From an uncultured Saprospiraceae bacterium (GTDB taxonomy: Bacteria > Bacteroidota > Bacteroidia > Chitinophagales > Saprospiraceae), in assembly GCA_937926205.1 (NCBI GenBank), contig CALEYL010000013.1:1-63291 (forward strand): a stretch of 63,291 nucleotides of DNA, in the 5' to 3' direction. Below the pieces are notes generated by a model. The model made no database searches. It worked only from the letters and a program-made list of their open reading frames with translations, and had not been told where the DNA came from. A program made the translations under genes and the position numbers. This document shows positions 1 through 9,736 of the stretch, piece after piece. Each line of letters opens with the position of its first letter. The first letter of the stretch is position 1.

Positions 1-100
1 TGACGACCATGAAACGATCATGACGACCATGAAACGATCATGACGACCATGAAACGATCATGACGACCATGAAACAACCATGACGACCATGAAAACAACG
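1..100. repeat. 20-bp tandem repeat array, cut by window edge
   Basis: Five head-to-tail units of 20 bp. The first three are identical (tgacgaccatgaaacgatca); the fourth and fifth keep the tgacgaccatgaaa core and vary in the last six bases. The array lies immediately downstream of the protease stop codon and continues to, and probably past, the left edge. There are no spacers between units, so it is a VNTR-type repeat and not a CRISPR array. Function unknown. Confidence 0.9.
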
Positions 101-103
101 CCA

Positions 104-3100
104 TTATTGCTTGATCACCCGCACAACTGATTGCGCTCCATTCGCTTTTAGCCTCAGCATATACATACCCGAAGGAATGTCGTGGAGTGGCCAGCTTTTA
201 GCAGATCGGCCCGAGCTTGCCTGCCAGCTTTCAGAAGTTACCACCCGGCCGGTCAAATCCAATAAATCAGCCATAACAGTGGCGCTTTCAGGTAATTCAA
301 AGCCAATAGTCAGTTCCTGAGCAAATGGATTTGGCGCTACCTGCAAGGCAAGGTTTGGCTGAATGATTTCTCCGGCATCTGTCAGGTCGCGAAGGCCGTT
401 GGCAAACCAGACACCCCATTTTGCGCCGCTAACATCTGAAATATGGATAGAAGCACTACCGGCTGGACTGATTTTGTTGGCAGCCAGTGGGATGATGGCG
501 ATCACGTCGTCATCATTTGTCGTGGTTGCATCAAAAATCAGCTGGTTATCATCAACAGAATAATTGGGATAACCCAGAATACTGTTTTGAAAAATATCGC
601 TTACATCGCTGCTTTCATAGTTGACACCCAATACATAATTTTCACCAAGGAATTCGTCAATATAATCCAATGCAATGATACTCGGCGAGTTCTTAGAAAA
701 GGTCGGATTACCCACACTGGTATTTTCCGGCAAACCTGCAAATAGTTTAGAAATAAAACCATCACCATAGGTATTGGCAGCGTTGTTCCAAACCCGAATG
801 AAACCAATATCCCAATATTCAATGGCCTGGTTATTGGTATTGATTTCGTTGAGTGCATCGTACAGCACGTTTTCGCCTGAAAAATCCCATTCAAGGACAT
901 CTGAATAAACGACATCGCCTGTGTTGATTCCTTCCGCGTAAGTCGGATTGTACAATTCAAAAGTTTGATTTGAACCGTTTGTTAGATTATAGACATAAAG
1001 GCGGTTATCATAATCGTCTGTCAGTGCCGCCAGTCGATTGCCATCTTTTGAAATGGCTACATTGCGCCAGATAGGTTGTGCGCTCAGCGTCTGACTCTGG
1101 AAGGTGCCGAGGAGCCAATTGATGACGAGTGCCCGCAGGGTTTTGCTTTGTGTTACGTATACAATGATACTGCCGTCGTCCGTGATAGAAGGCTTGCTGA
1201 GCGGCGCAACCGTGGTTAACGGATCGGTATCTATAATACCGGCGGAAGTAGCCAAACTCAATTTTGATTGGTTCGTACTGGTGTAAAGAATGTATTCTTC
1301 GCCTGTATTTGGGTCGTATTCCTGTTCATAATTGCCACCCTGGCCGCTGCCAATACCGACTGAAGAAAACGCATTGGCTGCTGCCGTCACCTGAGCAGAG
1401 TTGGCGCCGTGTAAATCTGTTGCTGCCTGAATAACAGCAATCCTCAGGTCAATAAATTGTGAAGAGCGAGTCAGGTAATTGGACAAAGCCCGGTAATAGA
1501 CCTGCTCAGCAACATTCTTGGTAACCTGATTGGCAAACAGGAAAAATGCTTTGTTGGTAATGCCACTGTTGATGTGCACGCCGTTGTTGTCAGCTGACCC
1601 TGTATATTTTTGAGAAACGTGATCTGGTTGCCAGCCCGGGTCATTGAGTGAATTACCACCGTTGTGCGGGTTCGATACATCGCGCAGGGCGCCGGTTGGA
1701 AATACCGACGGATTGACCACATCTTCGCCAAGTTTCCAGTCATCGCGGTCTATCATAACGCCAAATACATCGGCAAAAGATTCGTTGATGGCTCCGGATT
1801 CACCGTAGTATTCCAGGTTTGCCGTATTTTGAATCACCCCATGCGACATTTCATGACCACCTACATCAAGCGATTTGGCTAAAGGGGAAGAAAATGCCTG
1901 ATCGCCATTGCCATAGAACATAGCAGCGCCATTCCAGAAAGCATTGCCCATGGATGCACCGTTACCTTCTACAACATTGATGAAGGAGACGATGTTGCCG
2001 CCCTGGCCATTAATGGAATTGCGGTTGAAGGTCGTTTTGAAATACTCGAATGCTTTGCCAGCATTGTAGTGTGCGGAGACAGCCGTCGGATTTGTCCAGG
2101 TATTGTTTGCCGAGGTGACGTGGGTAGCATTAAAATTATTGTTTTCCGGAGAGGTATTTCCGGCATTGACCGTCCAGATGGTTCCTACTGGGTCATTCGG
2201 AAAAACCGACTCTGCGGCATTGAACATGCTGCGTGAAGCATCAATGAGATAAAATATGCCGCCGGATTGATAAACGTTGATGGTGCGAACCACGCCGAAC
2301 AAATCGTTTGCATTCGCGGTGCCCGGAGGCGGGGGTAAAGTCGCTTGTGTATTTACCTGCGCTTTTGAAGCATCGGTTTCCAACGCTTTATTGTGATTTG
2401 TCAGACATGCCTGGCCGTGCAACTGGCAAAGCTGGCTGAATTTGCGCAAAACTTCACCACTTTGAGCATCCACTATATAAGCCCAGCGGGCAACGAGGTT
2501 GGGCACGATTTCCATGGCCCATGCCAGGTGTGGGTTTTTCTCATCGTCGTACCAAATGACCAGTTCCGCATCTTTTGGCGCGCTGGTCCACTGCGCTTCT
2601 TCCGGACTTGGCGGTCGAATGGAAGTTACAAGCGCCACATCATCCCATGCTTTGCGGGAAGCGGCTTCTTGCTGAACAGCAGGTTGCAAATTGGCCAGCG
2701 TCGGATTTGTATACCAGCGCCCATTTAACAGGTAAGCGTGCTCGCCTTTAAAATGCAACAGAACTTCTGCACCATGGATTTTGATACCCTGATAAACTTG
2801 TTGTAAACGCACGTGGGTAAAACCGTCGCCTTCTTCCTGAGAGCCGATGATTTGAAATGATGTGACCGGGTCGGATGCCCCCAATATTTCCCTCAGGGCG
2901 CGCAAAGTGCCGAAACAGCGGTTTTCCAAAGCTGTTTTTCCCGGCAGTTGCACGGCTTCTTCGGGGAGTTTGCCCCGAACAGCAACGACGTTTCCTGAAA
3001 CCGGATCGCGTTCAATTTCAATGTTTTTGTTTTTTAGTTGCAGCCTGGTTAGAGGAGGCAAGGGACGGGGCTGTTCAGCAGTCCTATCAAAAACCCTGCC

Positions 3101-3262
3101 CGCTGCGGCAGCTGGCCGCAGCAGGGGTTGAATGGGTAAAATATCTTCAGGCTGGTAATGGTGCGTTGCCTTGCGGGCTTTTTCCTGAACATCAGGTTTT
3201 ATTTGCGCCACTATTGTTCCGGTTATTGCGAAAGAGAACAGCGTAATCAGAATAATTCTCAT
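104..3262 (-). CDS. Secreted thermolysin-like M4 metalloprotease with T9SS type A sorting domain
   Basis: A 1052-aa zinc endopeptidase precursor. Order: signal peptide (hydrophobic, ending near IVAQ), FTP/PepSY-type propeptide (roughly 60-280), M4 catalytic domain (roughly 330-660), a beta-propeller-like TolB/WD region, and a C-terminal sorting domain beginning near APNPFAQ. HEMSH at residues 470-474 supplies two zinc histidines, and Glu494 in NESFAD lies exactly 24 residues after His470, as in thermolysin. The GVHINSGI motif carries the second catalytic His. The open frame extends 79 codons further upstream into the glycosyltransferase gene, but only this ATG gives a signal peptide (MRIILITLFSF), so I chose it. 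The product should be exported by Sec, moved across the outer membrane by T9SS and attached or released. The substrate is unknown. Confidence 0.93.
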   Translation of the reverse strand: MRIILITLFSFAITGTIVAQIKPDVQEKARKATHHYQPEDILPIQPLLRPAAAAGRVFDRTAEQPRPLPPLTRLQLKNKNIEIERDPVSGNVVAVRGKLPEEAVQLPGKTALENRCFGTLRALREILGASDPVTSFQIIGSQEEGDGFTHVRLQQVYQGIKIHGAEVLLHFKGEHAYLLNGRWYTNPTLANLQPAVQQEAASRKAWDDVALVTSIRPPSPEEAQWTSAPKDAELVIWYDDEKNPHLAWAMEIVPNLVARWAYIVDAQSGEVLRKFSQLCQLHGQACLTNHNKALETDASKAQVNTQATLPPPPGTANANDLFGVVRTINVYQSGGIFYLIDASRSMFNAAESVFPNDPVGTIWTVNAGNTSPENNNFNATHVTSANNTWTNPTAVSAHYNAGKAFEYFKTTFNRNSINGQGGNIVSFINVVEGNGASMGNAFWNGAAMFYGNGDQAFSSPLAKSLDVGGHEMSHGVIQNTANLEYYGESGAINESFADVFGVMIDRDDWKLGEDVVNPSVFPTGALRDVSNPHNGGNSLNDPGWQPDHVSQKYTGSADNNGVHINSGITNKAFFLFANQVTKNVAEQVYYRALSNYLTRSSQFIDLRIAVIQAATDLHGANSAQVTAAANAFSSVGIGSGQGGNYEQEYDPNTGEEYILYTSTNQSKLSLATSAGIIDTDPLTTVAPLSKPSITDDGSIIVYVTQSKTLRALVINWLLGTFQSQTLSAQPIWRNVAISKDGNRLAALTDDYDNRLYVYNLTNGSNQTFELYNPTYAEGINTGDVVYSDVLEWDFSGENVLYDALNEINTNNQAIEYWDIGFIRVWNNAANTYGDGFISKLFAGLPENTSVGNPTFSKNSPSIIALDYIDEFLGENYVLGVNYESSDVSDIFQNSILGYPNYSVDDNQLIFDATTTNDDDVIAIIPLAANKISPAGSASIHISDVSGAKWGVWFANGLRDLTDAGEIIQPNLALQVAPNPFAQELTIGFELPESATVMADLLDLTGRVVTSESWQASSGRSAKSWPLHDIPSGMYMLRLKANGAQSVVRVIKQ

Positions 3263-3327
3263 GGTGTGATTTTTAAGATTGCAAACAGGGATGAAAAAAT
3301 TAATCTGTAAAAATACACACCCGACAA

Positions 3328-5190
3328 TCAAAAGTGAAAGCCATACCCGAAAAAGACGGTTTGCATGCCAAAAAGACTCAGGCCTGCCAGCAACAAGCCA
3401 GCCAGAATGAAAAAGAAGGGGATATAAGCTGCAATCCTGACAAATCGGTTGCGCCACCCCAGGTGATGCATAATGGGTAACAAGGCAAAAGCAAAGCAAA
3501 GGCCCATAAAGGAAATTTGAAACATAAAAATGCAGACGGTTCCAAACAGCAGGGCAATAAATACCTCAAATGCCTGTACCGGCATGGAATCGGGGTGACT
3601 GCGCTGCACAAAACGTCTCCAACCTTCCCGCAGGGCATTTGTTTTTCCACTTTGCTCCTGAGTGCCAACAGCTTGCTGGGAGTTGTCACCCGTGACTAAA
3701 AAAACAGCCTTACCGGAAATAAAATAAGTAATGACACCAAGTGCAGAGAGTGGTCCGAGGGCAGCATAAAGTGCGGTGCTGTGGCTGATGAATTTGAAAA
3801 GTTTTAAAGGTTGCCGGGCCAGTCCGATGAGAAAACACAAAACAGGCGCAAAAAATGTCAGCAGGGTAATTGCGAAAAAATCTGCGCTGTAGATGTTGTC
3901 AAATCCATGCCCCAGCGAATAAACGGGCATTGCAAATTCTACGCCGCCGGTGACCCAGGTCAGGTCTTGTCTTTCTCCAAAAAACCAGGGCAGCATCAAA
4001 TTGGCGTCTACCATAAAAAAGAAATAGAGAATGGTCAAAGGCAGGTTTAAAGTTGGGAACAGGATGTCTAATTTTTCAGCCCAGCTGATGTTTTTTGCCC
4101 GCAGCAACCAACCCATCTTTAGCTTTAGAAATTCGCAGGTACCACGCGTCCATTTCATGTGGCGAATGCGGAAAGCGCGAACCGTATCCGGGAAGTCTTC
4201 ATAACAAATGACATCTTCGACAAAACGTCCGCGATACCCTTTTTCCCGGATGTGAATGGCATAGCCAAGGTCTTCGCTTACGATTTCAGGAAAACCGCCA
4301 ATTTCTTCCCAGCATTTACGGCGCAGCAGAGCGCCATGGCCCAGAAACATAACAAAACCGAAATCATTACGAAGGGGCTGGTACCATTTCCAGTGCAGGT
4401 CGATGCCTACACCAAGGTCTTTAGCCAGGGCGCTTTCCGAGTTGGGGTTTGCCCGGTGATTGGCCTGCACAAAACCACATTGCGGGTCTGCTTCCATGAC
4501 TGGCACCAGTTTGCTCAGAAAATTGGCAGGCAGGATTTCATCTGCATCTGCGATGGCGAAATAAGGCTCCTTTACATAGTTTTCAAGGCCGTAATTCATG
4601 TTTCCTGCTTTGAAAGCGCGGCGCTCCGGGCGGCGAATGACTTTGACGCGATTCCGGAAGCGATTGGCAAAGCGATCGACCCTTAACTGAAAATCAGGAT
4701 TGCTGCTGTCGTCCAGGATGTAAACGGTGTAGTTGGGATAATCCTGACGCACACAGGACAACACACTTTCTTCCACAAAATCATTGCAGGTCGTATAGAG
4801 GATTGCGACGGGTGGCGCAGGCTTATTGTCGGGCAGCACGAGGTTTCCAATCCTTCCGCTACGCTTCTTTTTCAGGGCATATCCCCAGGCAAAAAGCACT
4901 ATGGTGACGTTGTACAAGCCGTAAAGCCAGGCAAAATCAATGAAAAGAATAAAAAGCAACAGCGCAAGCCAGCTTCCCGTACTGTAGCTCATATCCAGCA
5001 AACTCCATAAGCGGGGCTGAAACCACAGGAGCGCCGCGCCCCACAGCCCAAAAACGCTAAGGTATAGCCAGGGCAAAGGTCTGGCTCGTTGTGGTGTAAG
5101 GGTTTCTATTCTTGAATGTACCGGCGCCATCGCCACTTTTGATAAAATGCCAGGTGTAGAGAGCAGTCTTGTGTTTTTAGTCTGTACCAT
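3328..5190 (-). CDS. Membrane-embedded family 2 glycosyltransferase, cellulose/PNAG synthase-like
   Basis: A 620-aa inner-membrane processive-type glycosyltransferase. Two N-terminal membrane segments (about 40-100) precede a cytosolic GT-A domain: the nucleotide-binding start AILYTTCND, a DDSS motif, the metal-binding DADE, and an SEDLG acid that matches the TED base position. Next is RHMKWTRGT, which occupies the QxxRW acceptor-channel site but with Lys in place of Arg. Several membrane segments follow to the C-terminus. No PilZ domain is visible, so cyclic-di-GMP control through PilZ is not supported. It lies downstream of the TPR/beta-barrel gene on the same strand (172-bp gap), an arrangement typical of polymer synthesis plus outer-membrane export. 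The polymer cannot be named from sequence. Confidence 0.88.
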   Translation of the reverse strand: MVQTKNTRLLSTPGILSKVAMAPVHSRIETLTPQRARPLPWLYLSVFGLWGAALLWFQPRLWSLLDMSYSTGSWLALLLFILFIDFAWLYGLYNVTIVLFAWGYALKKKRSGRIGNLVLPDNKPAPPVAILYTTCNDFVEESVLSCVRQDYPNYTVYILDDSSNPDFQLRVDRFANRFRNRVKVIRRPERRAFKAGNMNYGLENYVKEPYFAIADADEILPANFLSKLVPVMEADPQCGFVQANHRANPNSESALAKDLGVGIDLHWKWYQPLRNDFGFVMFLGHGALLRRKCWEEIGGFPEIVSEDLGYAIHIREKGYRGRFVEDVICYEDFPDTVRAFRIRHMKWTRGTCEFLKLKMGWLLRAKNISWAEKLDILFPTLNLPLTILYFFFMVDANLMLPWFFGERQDLTWVTGGVEFAMPVYSLGHGFDNIYSADFFAITLLTFFAPVLCFLIGLARQPLKLFKFISHSTALYAALGPLSALGVITYFISGKAVFLVTGDNSQQAVGTQEQSGKTNALREGWRRFVQRSHPDSMPVQAFEVFIALLFGTVCIFMFQISFMGLCFAFALLPIMHHLGWRNRFVRIAAYIPFFFILAGLLLAGLSLFGMQTVFFGYGFHF

Positions 5191-5362
5191 TTCATGATCG
5201 GTTTATAGCCGCAACTGTGCGACCTTGTTAAGTTTTGGTATGGCTTCGCCTGGTGATTGCCGGACAATTTCCGGCGACCACATCACTGGCTGAACTCAGG
5301 CTTAGTTGTTGTTGAATGTCCGTCTTAACCGTCCGATGTCATCGAACTTATTGGACAAAATG

Positions 5363-6712
5363 TTACCGGCTTTGGCCAAAGCGGAGCCTTACGCCCAGCG
5401 CTGCTGTGTTCAACTGGTCGAAAAAGCCATCTTCGTAGCGGTATGAAAACATTAGCCAGATCGGTTTGCTGATGGGGGCGATCCCCACAAAATAGGCGCC
5501 TGTCATTTTTCGCAATGTTGCTTCATTTTCAATTTGAGCACTACCGGCCAGCACGCCAATATTGAGTTCGTAGCCCTGTCCCGGCATGATCTTGGTGTTT
5601 AAGGCAAATCGGTGATCAAATGAAAAAGCATTCAGGCGTGTGAAAAAGAAAGTAGGTTCGAGCGCCAGATAGCGTGCAACCGGAAAATGGCCGCCTGCCA
5701 GGATTACCCATTCCGTCTGGGTATTGTTGCCGAAGCCAGCCATAAGGCCCGCCTTTAGCTGAAAGCCATTCGCAATGGCATAAGTTTGTTCGCCACGTAT
5801 GGTGTATTGTGAAGCCTGGGCTTTGCCAAATTCGCGAAGACCTGCTTCGATTGTCGTTCCGGTTTTTTCATTCCAGCTGTGAAAAGCGCCGATGTTGTAT
5901 ACATTCCCCCGCACATTCCGGCGTAGCAGGTCAAGGTTGTCTACAGACAGGGATTTGTCTAGTCTGGCATAAACGCTGTAATCGTGTCGGAGTTGCAATG
6001 CCAGTTGCAGCAACCTCAGACCGTCGGAGTCTGAAGTCGCCACCCTGGAATATCCGCCCCAAATGTCAGCTTCTGCAAAAACTGGTTCTGTGCGTAATGT
6101 AGTCAGTTCGCGTTTGGGAATCGGATTCTCAGGAGCCAGCCTTTTAGCCGCGCGGTAGGCCCGTGCAGCCCGGGCGTTTTCTCCTGTCATTTTGCAGGCC
6201 TGGGCCAATGTCAACTGATATTCTGCATTTTGAGGAAAACGGCGGGCAAGGTCGGCAAACTGCTGTGTTGCACGTTCGCCATTGCCTGACCACAAAGCGA
6301 GGTAAGCCAACCCTTTTTGGGCTTGCTCATCGCTTGCATCGGTTTTCAGGATGGCCTCAAACAATTCCCTCGCCCGTCCGTAATCACCCCGCCAGGCGTA
6401 AGCGTAGGCTAATCCCCGTTGCGCTTCAAGGTTTGATTGGCTTAATTCCAGCGATTTTTTGAATGCTTCAATGCTTTTCAGATGCTGCCCGCCCCAGGAT
6501 TGGGCAACACCCAGTTCCCGCCAGATGTTAGCATCGTTCGGGTATTTTGCCAGCCAGTTTTCATAAACTTCAGCGGCTTTGTCAAAATTCTTTTGGGCTA
6601 AAAAAGGCTTTGCTGCCTCGATTGGATCCGTTTGTGCAGAAAGCGTGAAGCTAAACCCAAAATAAAAAACAGTAAGGTGGAATAGTTGTCTTGAAAATTT
6701 CAAAATATCCAT
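5363..6712 (-). CDS. TPR-containing outer-membrane beta-barrel protein (YaiO/PgaA-like)
   Basis: A 449-aa exported protein: signal peptide to about residue 27 (ending LSAQ), four to five TPR helical repeats (about 30-210, with the typical A..Y..AL/W pattern), then alternating aromatic beta-strands to a terminal RLRFGQSR resembling the last strand of an outer-membrane barrel. This TPR-plus-barrel layout is that of exopolysaccharide export porins (PgaA, BcsC) and of YaiO. Its neighbour is a polymer-type glycosyltransferase, which supports export of that polymer, although YaiO-like proteins have no firmly established function. A -7 promoter motif lies 25 bp upstream of the start. Confidence 0.8.
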   Translation of the reverse strand: MDILKFSRQLFHLTVFYFGFSFTLSAQTDPIEAAKPFLAQKNFDKAAEVYENWLAKYPNDANIWRELGVAQSWGGQHLKSIEAFKKSLELSQSNLEAQRGLAYAYAWRGDYGRARELFEAILKTDASDEQAQKGLAYLALWSGNGERATQQFADLARRFPQNAEYQLTLAQACKMTGENARAARAYRAAKRLAPENPIPKRELTTLRTEPVFAEADIWGGYSRVATSDSDGLRLLQLALQLRHDYSVYARLDKSLSVDNLDLLRRNVRGNVYNIGAFHSWNEKTGTTIEAGLREFGKAQASQYTIRGEQTYAIANGFQLKAGLMAGFGNNTQTEWVILAGGHFPVARYLALEPTFFFTRLNAFSFDHRFALNTKIMPGQGYELNIGVLAGSAQIENEATLRKMTGAYFVGIAPISKPIWLMFSYRYEDGFFDQLNTAALGVRLRFGQSR

Positions 6713-6737
6713 GAGTTCCGGTTTTTGATTCTGGAAG

Positions 6738-6745
6738 CAAATCTA
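6738..6745 (-). promoter_or_regulatory. Possible -7 promoter element of the TPR/barrel gene
   Basis: On the minus strand this reads TAGATTTG, a full match to the Bacteroidota -7 consensus TAnnTTTG, about 25 bp before the gene start. I found no convincing TTTG/TTG -33 element at 17-23 bp upstream, so the assignment is weak. Confidence 0.35.
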
Positions 6746-6832
6746 TGGGAGCTGAAAGGCAGGAAGCGAATTATACTTACTGAGCAGGGAAATTTCGGAA
6801 CTGAATGGGCGTGAGAACCTGATTATGGGCTT

Positions 6833-6873
6833 ATACAGGCTTCGGACACCTCCGAGGTGTCCGAAGCCTGTAT
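6833..6873. repeat. Perfect palindrome with 20-bp arms between divergent genes
   Basis: Arms 6833-6852 and 6854-6873 are exact reverse complements around one unpaired base (6853); the core reads TCGGACACCTC/GAGGTGTCCGA. It lies in the 313-bp gap between the divergently transcribed TPR gene and the hydrolase gene, so it does not sit where a terminator is needed. Its TCGGACAC...GTGTCCGA core recurs in the hairpin at 34703-34778. The rest of this gap shows only the weak -7 motif at 6738. Confidence 0.85.
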
Positions 6874-7025
6874 AGCCTCAAAGATTTCAGATTTATTTCC
6901 AATTTGAAATTATTCTCCTAACTTTCCTGCTCGGGGCAGTCGGAGTGCGCGTGTCTCAACAGACACGATACAAATATGCAAACAGGCAAAATTTAGCCCT
7001 CAAACATTATCTTCAACCTTTGCTT

Positions 7026-7853
7026 ATGTACTGGCTTTTACTCCTTTTTCCGTTTGCAGCCATTTATGCAGGCATAAGCGCCTTATTCTATGTATTTCAG
7101 CATATCTTCTTTTTTCGCCCGGAGCGCCTGCCTACAGACTTTAAATACCAGTATTCTTTTGATTTTGAGGAAAAGACCTTCGAGATGGAGGACGGCGGGA
7201 GCATCAATGCCGTTTATTTTCGCGTGCCCAACAGCCGTGGCGTGATTTATTACTTAAAAGGCAATTCGCGCAGCATCAAGGGCTGGGCCAAATTTGCCCG
7301 CGACTTTATGAGCAACGGTTATGATTTTTTCATGATGGATTACCGGGGTTTTGGGAAAAGCCGCGGTAAGCGCAGTGAGCAAATTCTGTACAACGATGCC
7401 CAGGGTTTATACAAATGGCTTAAAAGTCAATATTCTGAAGATAAAATTGTGGTCTATGGCCGCTCTATGGGGTCGGGTATTGCCGCCCGCATTGCTTCCT
7501 GGAACCTGCCGAGAATGCTGATTTTGGATTCTCCGTATTACAGTTTTTACCACCAGATTAAGCGGTATGGTTTTTTCCTGCCGCTGCGATGGGTACTTCG
7601 CTATCAGATCCGCACCGACCAGTTTCTGAAAAAGATCGAAATTCCGGTTTACCTTCTCCATGGCAACCACGACCGCTTGATTCCCTACAAACACAGCCAG
7701 CAACTACAGCAGCTCAATCCGGAGCACATTCAATTGCTCACCATTGAGGGCGGCGGCCACAACAACCTGACTGATTTTGCGACCTATCATGAGTATTTGT
7801 ACGATATCCTCAATGGTTTTTATGAAAAGCCTGCTCAATTGCAACGCCCATGA
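7026..7853 (+). CDS. Alpha/beta hydrolase, membrane-anchored (YsgG/BEM46-like)
   Basis: A 275-aa protein with one N-terminal hydrophobic segment (MYWLLLLFPFAAIYAG) followed by an alpha/beta-hydrolase fold. Visible landmarks: YGRSMG, which contains the nucleophile Ser in G-x-S-x-G; an Asp in LLHGNHDRLIPY; and a His in GGGHNNL, giving a full catalytic triad. The oxyanion region is YLKGNSR instead of the usual HG motif. I chose ATG 7026 over a GTG 27 codons upstream because it starts right before the membrane segment. The stop overlaps the next start by 4 bp, so it is translationally coupled to the acyl-CoA ligase. A close paralogue lies at 10610. The substrate is unknown; an esterase, lipase or thioesterase role is plausible beside a fatty-acid activating enzyme. 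Confidence 0.82.
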   Translation: MYWLLLLFPFAAIYAGISALFYVFQHIFFFRPERLPTDFKYQYSFDFEEKTFEMEDGGSINAVYFRVPNSRGVIYYLKGNSRSIKGWAKFARDFMSNGYDFFMMDYRGFGKSRGKRSEQILYNDAQGLYKWLKSQYSEDKIVVYGRSMGSGIAARIASWNLPRMLILDSPYYSFYHQIKRYGFFLPLRWVLRYQIRTDQFLKKIEIPVYLLHGNHDRLIPYKHSQQLQQLNPEHIQLLTIEGGGHNNLTDFATYHEYLYDILNGFYEKPAQLQRP

Positions 7854-9682
7854 TGACCAGAACTTTTGATATTCTCCGCTTTCAACTGAACCGGTTTCCA
7901 AACGAACGGGCTTTGGGCAGTCGTGGCGATGGGCATTGGCGGGTGTACAGCATTGCGGAATGCATCGCTGAAGTGGATCGCTACAGTTTGACCTTGTTGA
8001 ATTTAGGCATAAAAGCCGGCGATAGGGTGGTCATGGTGCCGCACGCAGCCAGTGCGGAATGGCTTTTTTTTGATCTTGCAGTACAGCAAATCGGGGCTAT
8101 ATCTGTTCCTGTACACGATACCCTTGATGCAGCGCAATTGCACCACATTCTGCGGGAGACGGAAGCCTGGCTTTGCATTTTCGCCAACGCGGAACAAGGC
8201 GCCCATTTTTTGGGAGATGGATCCTTGTTTCCCAAATTGCGTTCCGTTTTCCTGCATGCCGAAACGACGGATCCGAATGGCTTAAACTGCCTGCTGGATC
8301 AGGGACCTCCTGAGGGTTCATACGACCTGAAAGCCCTGAGGGCGGCGGTCATTGAAGATGATTTATCGGCCATCATTTACACCTCAGGTACGACGGGTAT
8401 CCCTAAAGGCGTCATGCTCAGTCACAAGAATATCGTCAGCAATCTTCGGGCGATTGTTCCTATTTTGCCGGTCTTTCCGGGCAAAGTCGGGCTAAGTTTT
8501 CTGCCATTCAGCCACGTACTGGAACGTATGGCCATTTATACATACATTGCTGCCGGCGCCAGTGTTTACCTGCCTGTTGATCGCGACTACATTAATGCCG
8601 CTTTTCGGGAGGTGCGGCCCCATTTGTTCACTGCAGTCCCGCGCATTTTAGAAAAAATGTACGATCTGGCTTTAGCAGAACGTGCCCGTCGGGGCTGGCT
8701 CGGGCGCAGGATCATGGATTGGGCTTTGGTGCTGGGGCGTCAATATACAGGGCGAACCGGGCCGAATTTATGGTACCACTTTCAACTGGAAGTAGCGCGC
8801 CTCCTGGTTTTTAAAGCCATGAAGCGCCGCTTGGGCGGTCGTGTGGAAGGCATACTCGTTGGTGCTGCCTGGCTCCGCCCAGAATTGGGGCGTTTGTTTG
8901 GCGCCATGGGCATTAAAGTGCGCGAAGGGTATGGCATGACGGAAACCTCCCCAGTGGTTGCCATGAATCAGTTTAAGCCCGGCCTTTTTTCTTTTGGCAC
9001 GGTCGGACTGCCGGTGCCTGGTGTGGAAGTACGCATTGACCAGCCCGACGAAAACGGTGAAGGAGAAATTCTGGTGCGTGGGCCGAATGTTATGAAGGGT
9101 TATTACAAGCAGCCGGCAGCTACCAGTTCAGTGCTGGATGAAGAGGGGTGGCTTCGTACCGGAGATGTCGGAAAGTGGGTGAAAAAACGTTTTCTCCAGG
9201 TTACAGACCGGAAAAAGGACATTTTTAAAACTTCATCCGGAGAATACATCGCGCCTCAGGTGATGGAAAACCATTTCCGGGAGTCGCCCTTTATCGAACA
9301 ACTCATGGTTATCGGGTTTCAGCGACCTTACCTTACCGCCATCATCAAACCTAATTTTGAACTGCTGGAGGCCTGGGCCAAAGACCAAAACATCCATTGG
9401 ACCAGCGCACCTTATATGGTGCACAACATCAAAGTGCGCCAAAAAATGGAGGCTGAAATTCAGCGTCTGAATACAAGCCTGCCCAATTATCAAAACATTC
9501 GCGCTTTTCACCTAACCGATCAGGAGTGGACCGTGGATTCAGGATTGTTGACTTATACCATGAAGCCGGTGCGAACCCGCATTCTGGAGAAGTTTGGCAA
9601 AGAGATTGAATTGCTGTATAAAGCACCGGGTAAGCCCCTGCCCCCTAACCTCCGGGTAGAGGATGAGCAGGAAGAAGCATAA
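7850..9682 (+). CDS. Long-chain acyl-CoA synthetase (AMP-binding family)
   Basis: A 610-aa ANL-superfamily adenylate-forming enzyme that activates fatty acids to acyl-AMP and then acyl-CoA. It shows the P-loop-like YTSGTTGIPKG (about 177-187), the FLPFSHVLER segment typical of FadD15/long-chain bacterial ligases, the GYGMTET adenine/substrate motif, the TGD motif in WLRTGDVG, and the hinge region DRKKDIFK with the C-terminal lid. The length fits the FadD15-like branch (~600 aa). The ATG overlaps the stop of the preceding hydrolase. It probably acts at the cytoplasmic face of the inner membrane on free fatty acids; chain-length preference cannot be read from sequence. Confidence 0.92.
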   Translation: MMTRTFDILRFQLNRFPNERALGSRGDGHWRVYSIAECIAEVDRYSLTLLNLGIKAGDRVVMVPHAASAEWLFFDLAVQQIGAISVPVHDTLDAAQLHHILRETEAWLCIFANAEQGAHFLGDGSLFPKLRSVFLHAETTDPNGLNCLLDQGPPEGSYDLKALRAAVIEDDLSAIIYTSGTTGIPKGVMLSHKNIVSNLRAIVPILPVFPGKVGLSFLPFSHVLERMAIYTYIAAGASVYLPVDRDYINAAFREVRPHLFTAVPRILEKMYDLALAERARRGWLGRRIMDWALVLGRQYTGRTGPNLWYHFQLEVARLLVFKAMKRRLGGRVEGILVGAAWLRPELGRLFGAMGIKVREGYGMTETSPVVAMNQFKPGLFSFGTVGLPVPGVEVRIDQPDENGEGEILVRGPNVMKGYYKQPAATSSVLDEEGWLRTGDVGKWVKKRFLQVTDRKKDIFKTSSGEYIAPQVMENHFRESPFIEQLMVIGFQRPYLTAIIKPNFELLEAWAKDQNIHWTSAPYMVHNIKVRQKMEAEIQRLNTSLPNYQNIRAFHLTDQEWTVDSGLLTYTMKPVRTRILEKFGKEIELLYKAPGKPLPPNLRVEDEQEEA

Positions 9683-9736
9683 GAGCTGGCCTGGGAATTT
9701 CTCCATATGCACTAGATCACCAATCATCTATTTGAT

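Noticed and set aside
1..100. CRISPR array
   Set aside because: The 20-bp units are contiguous with no spacers, and no cas gene is in the window.
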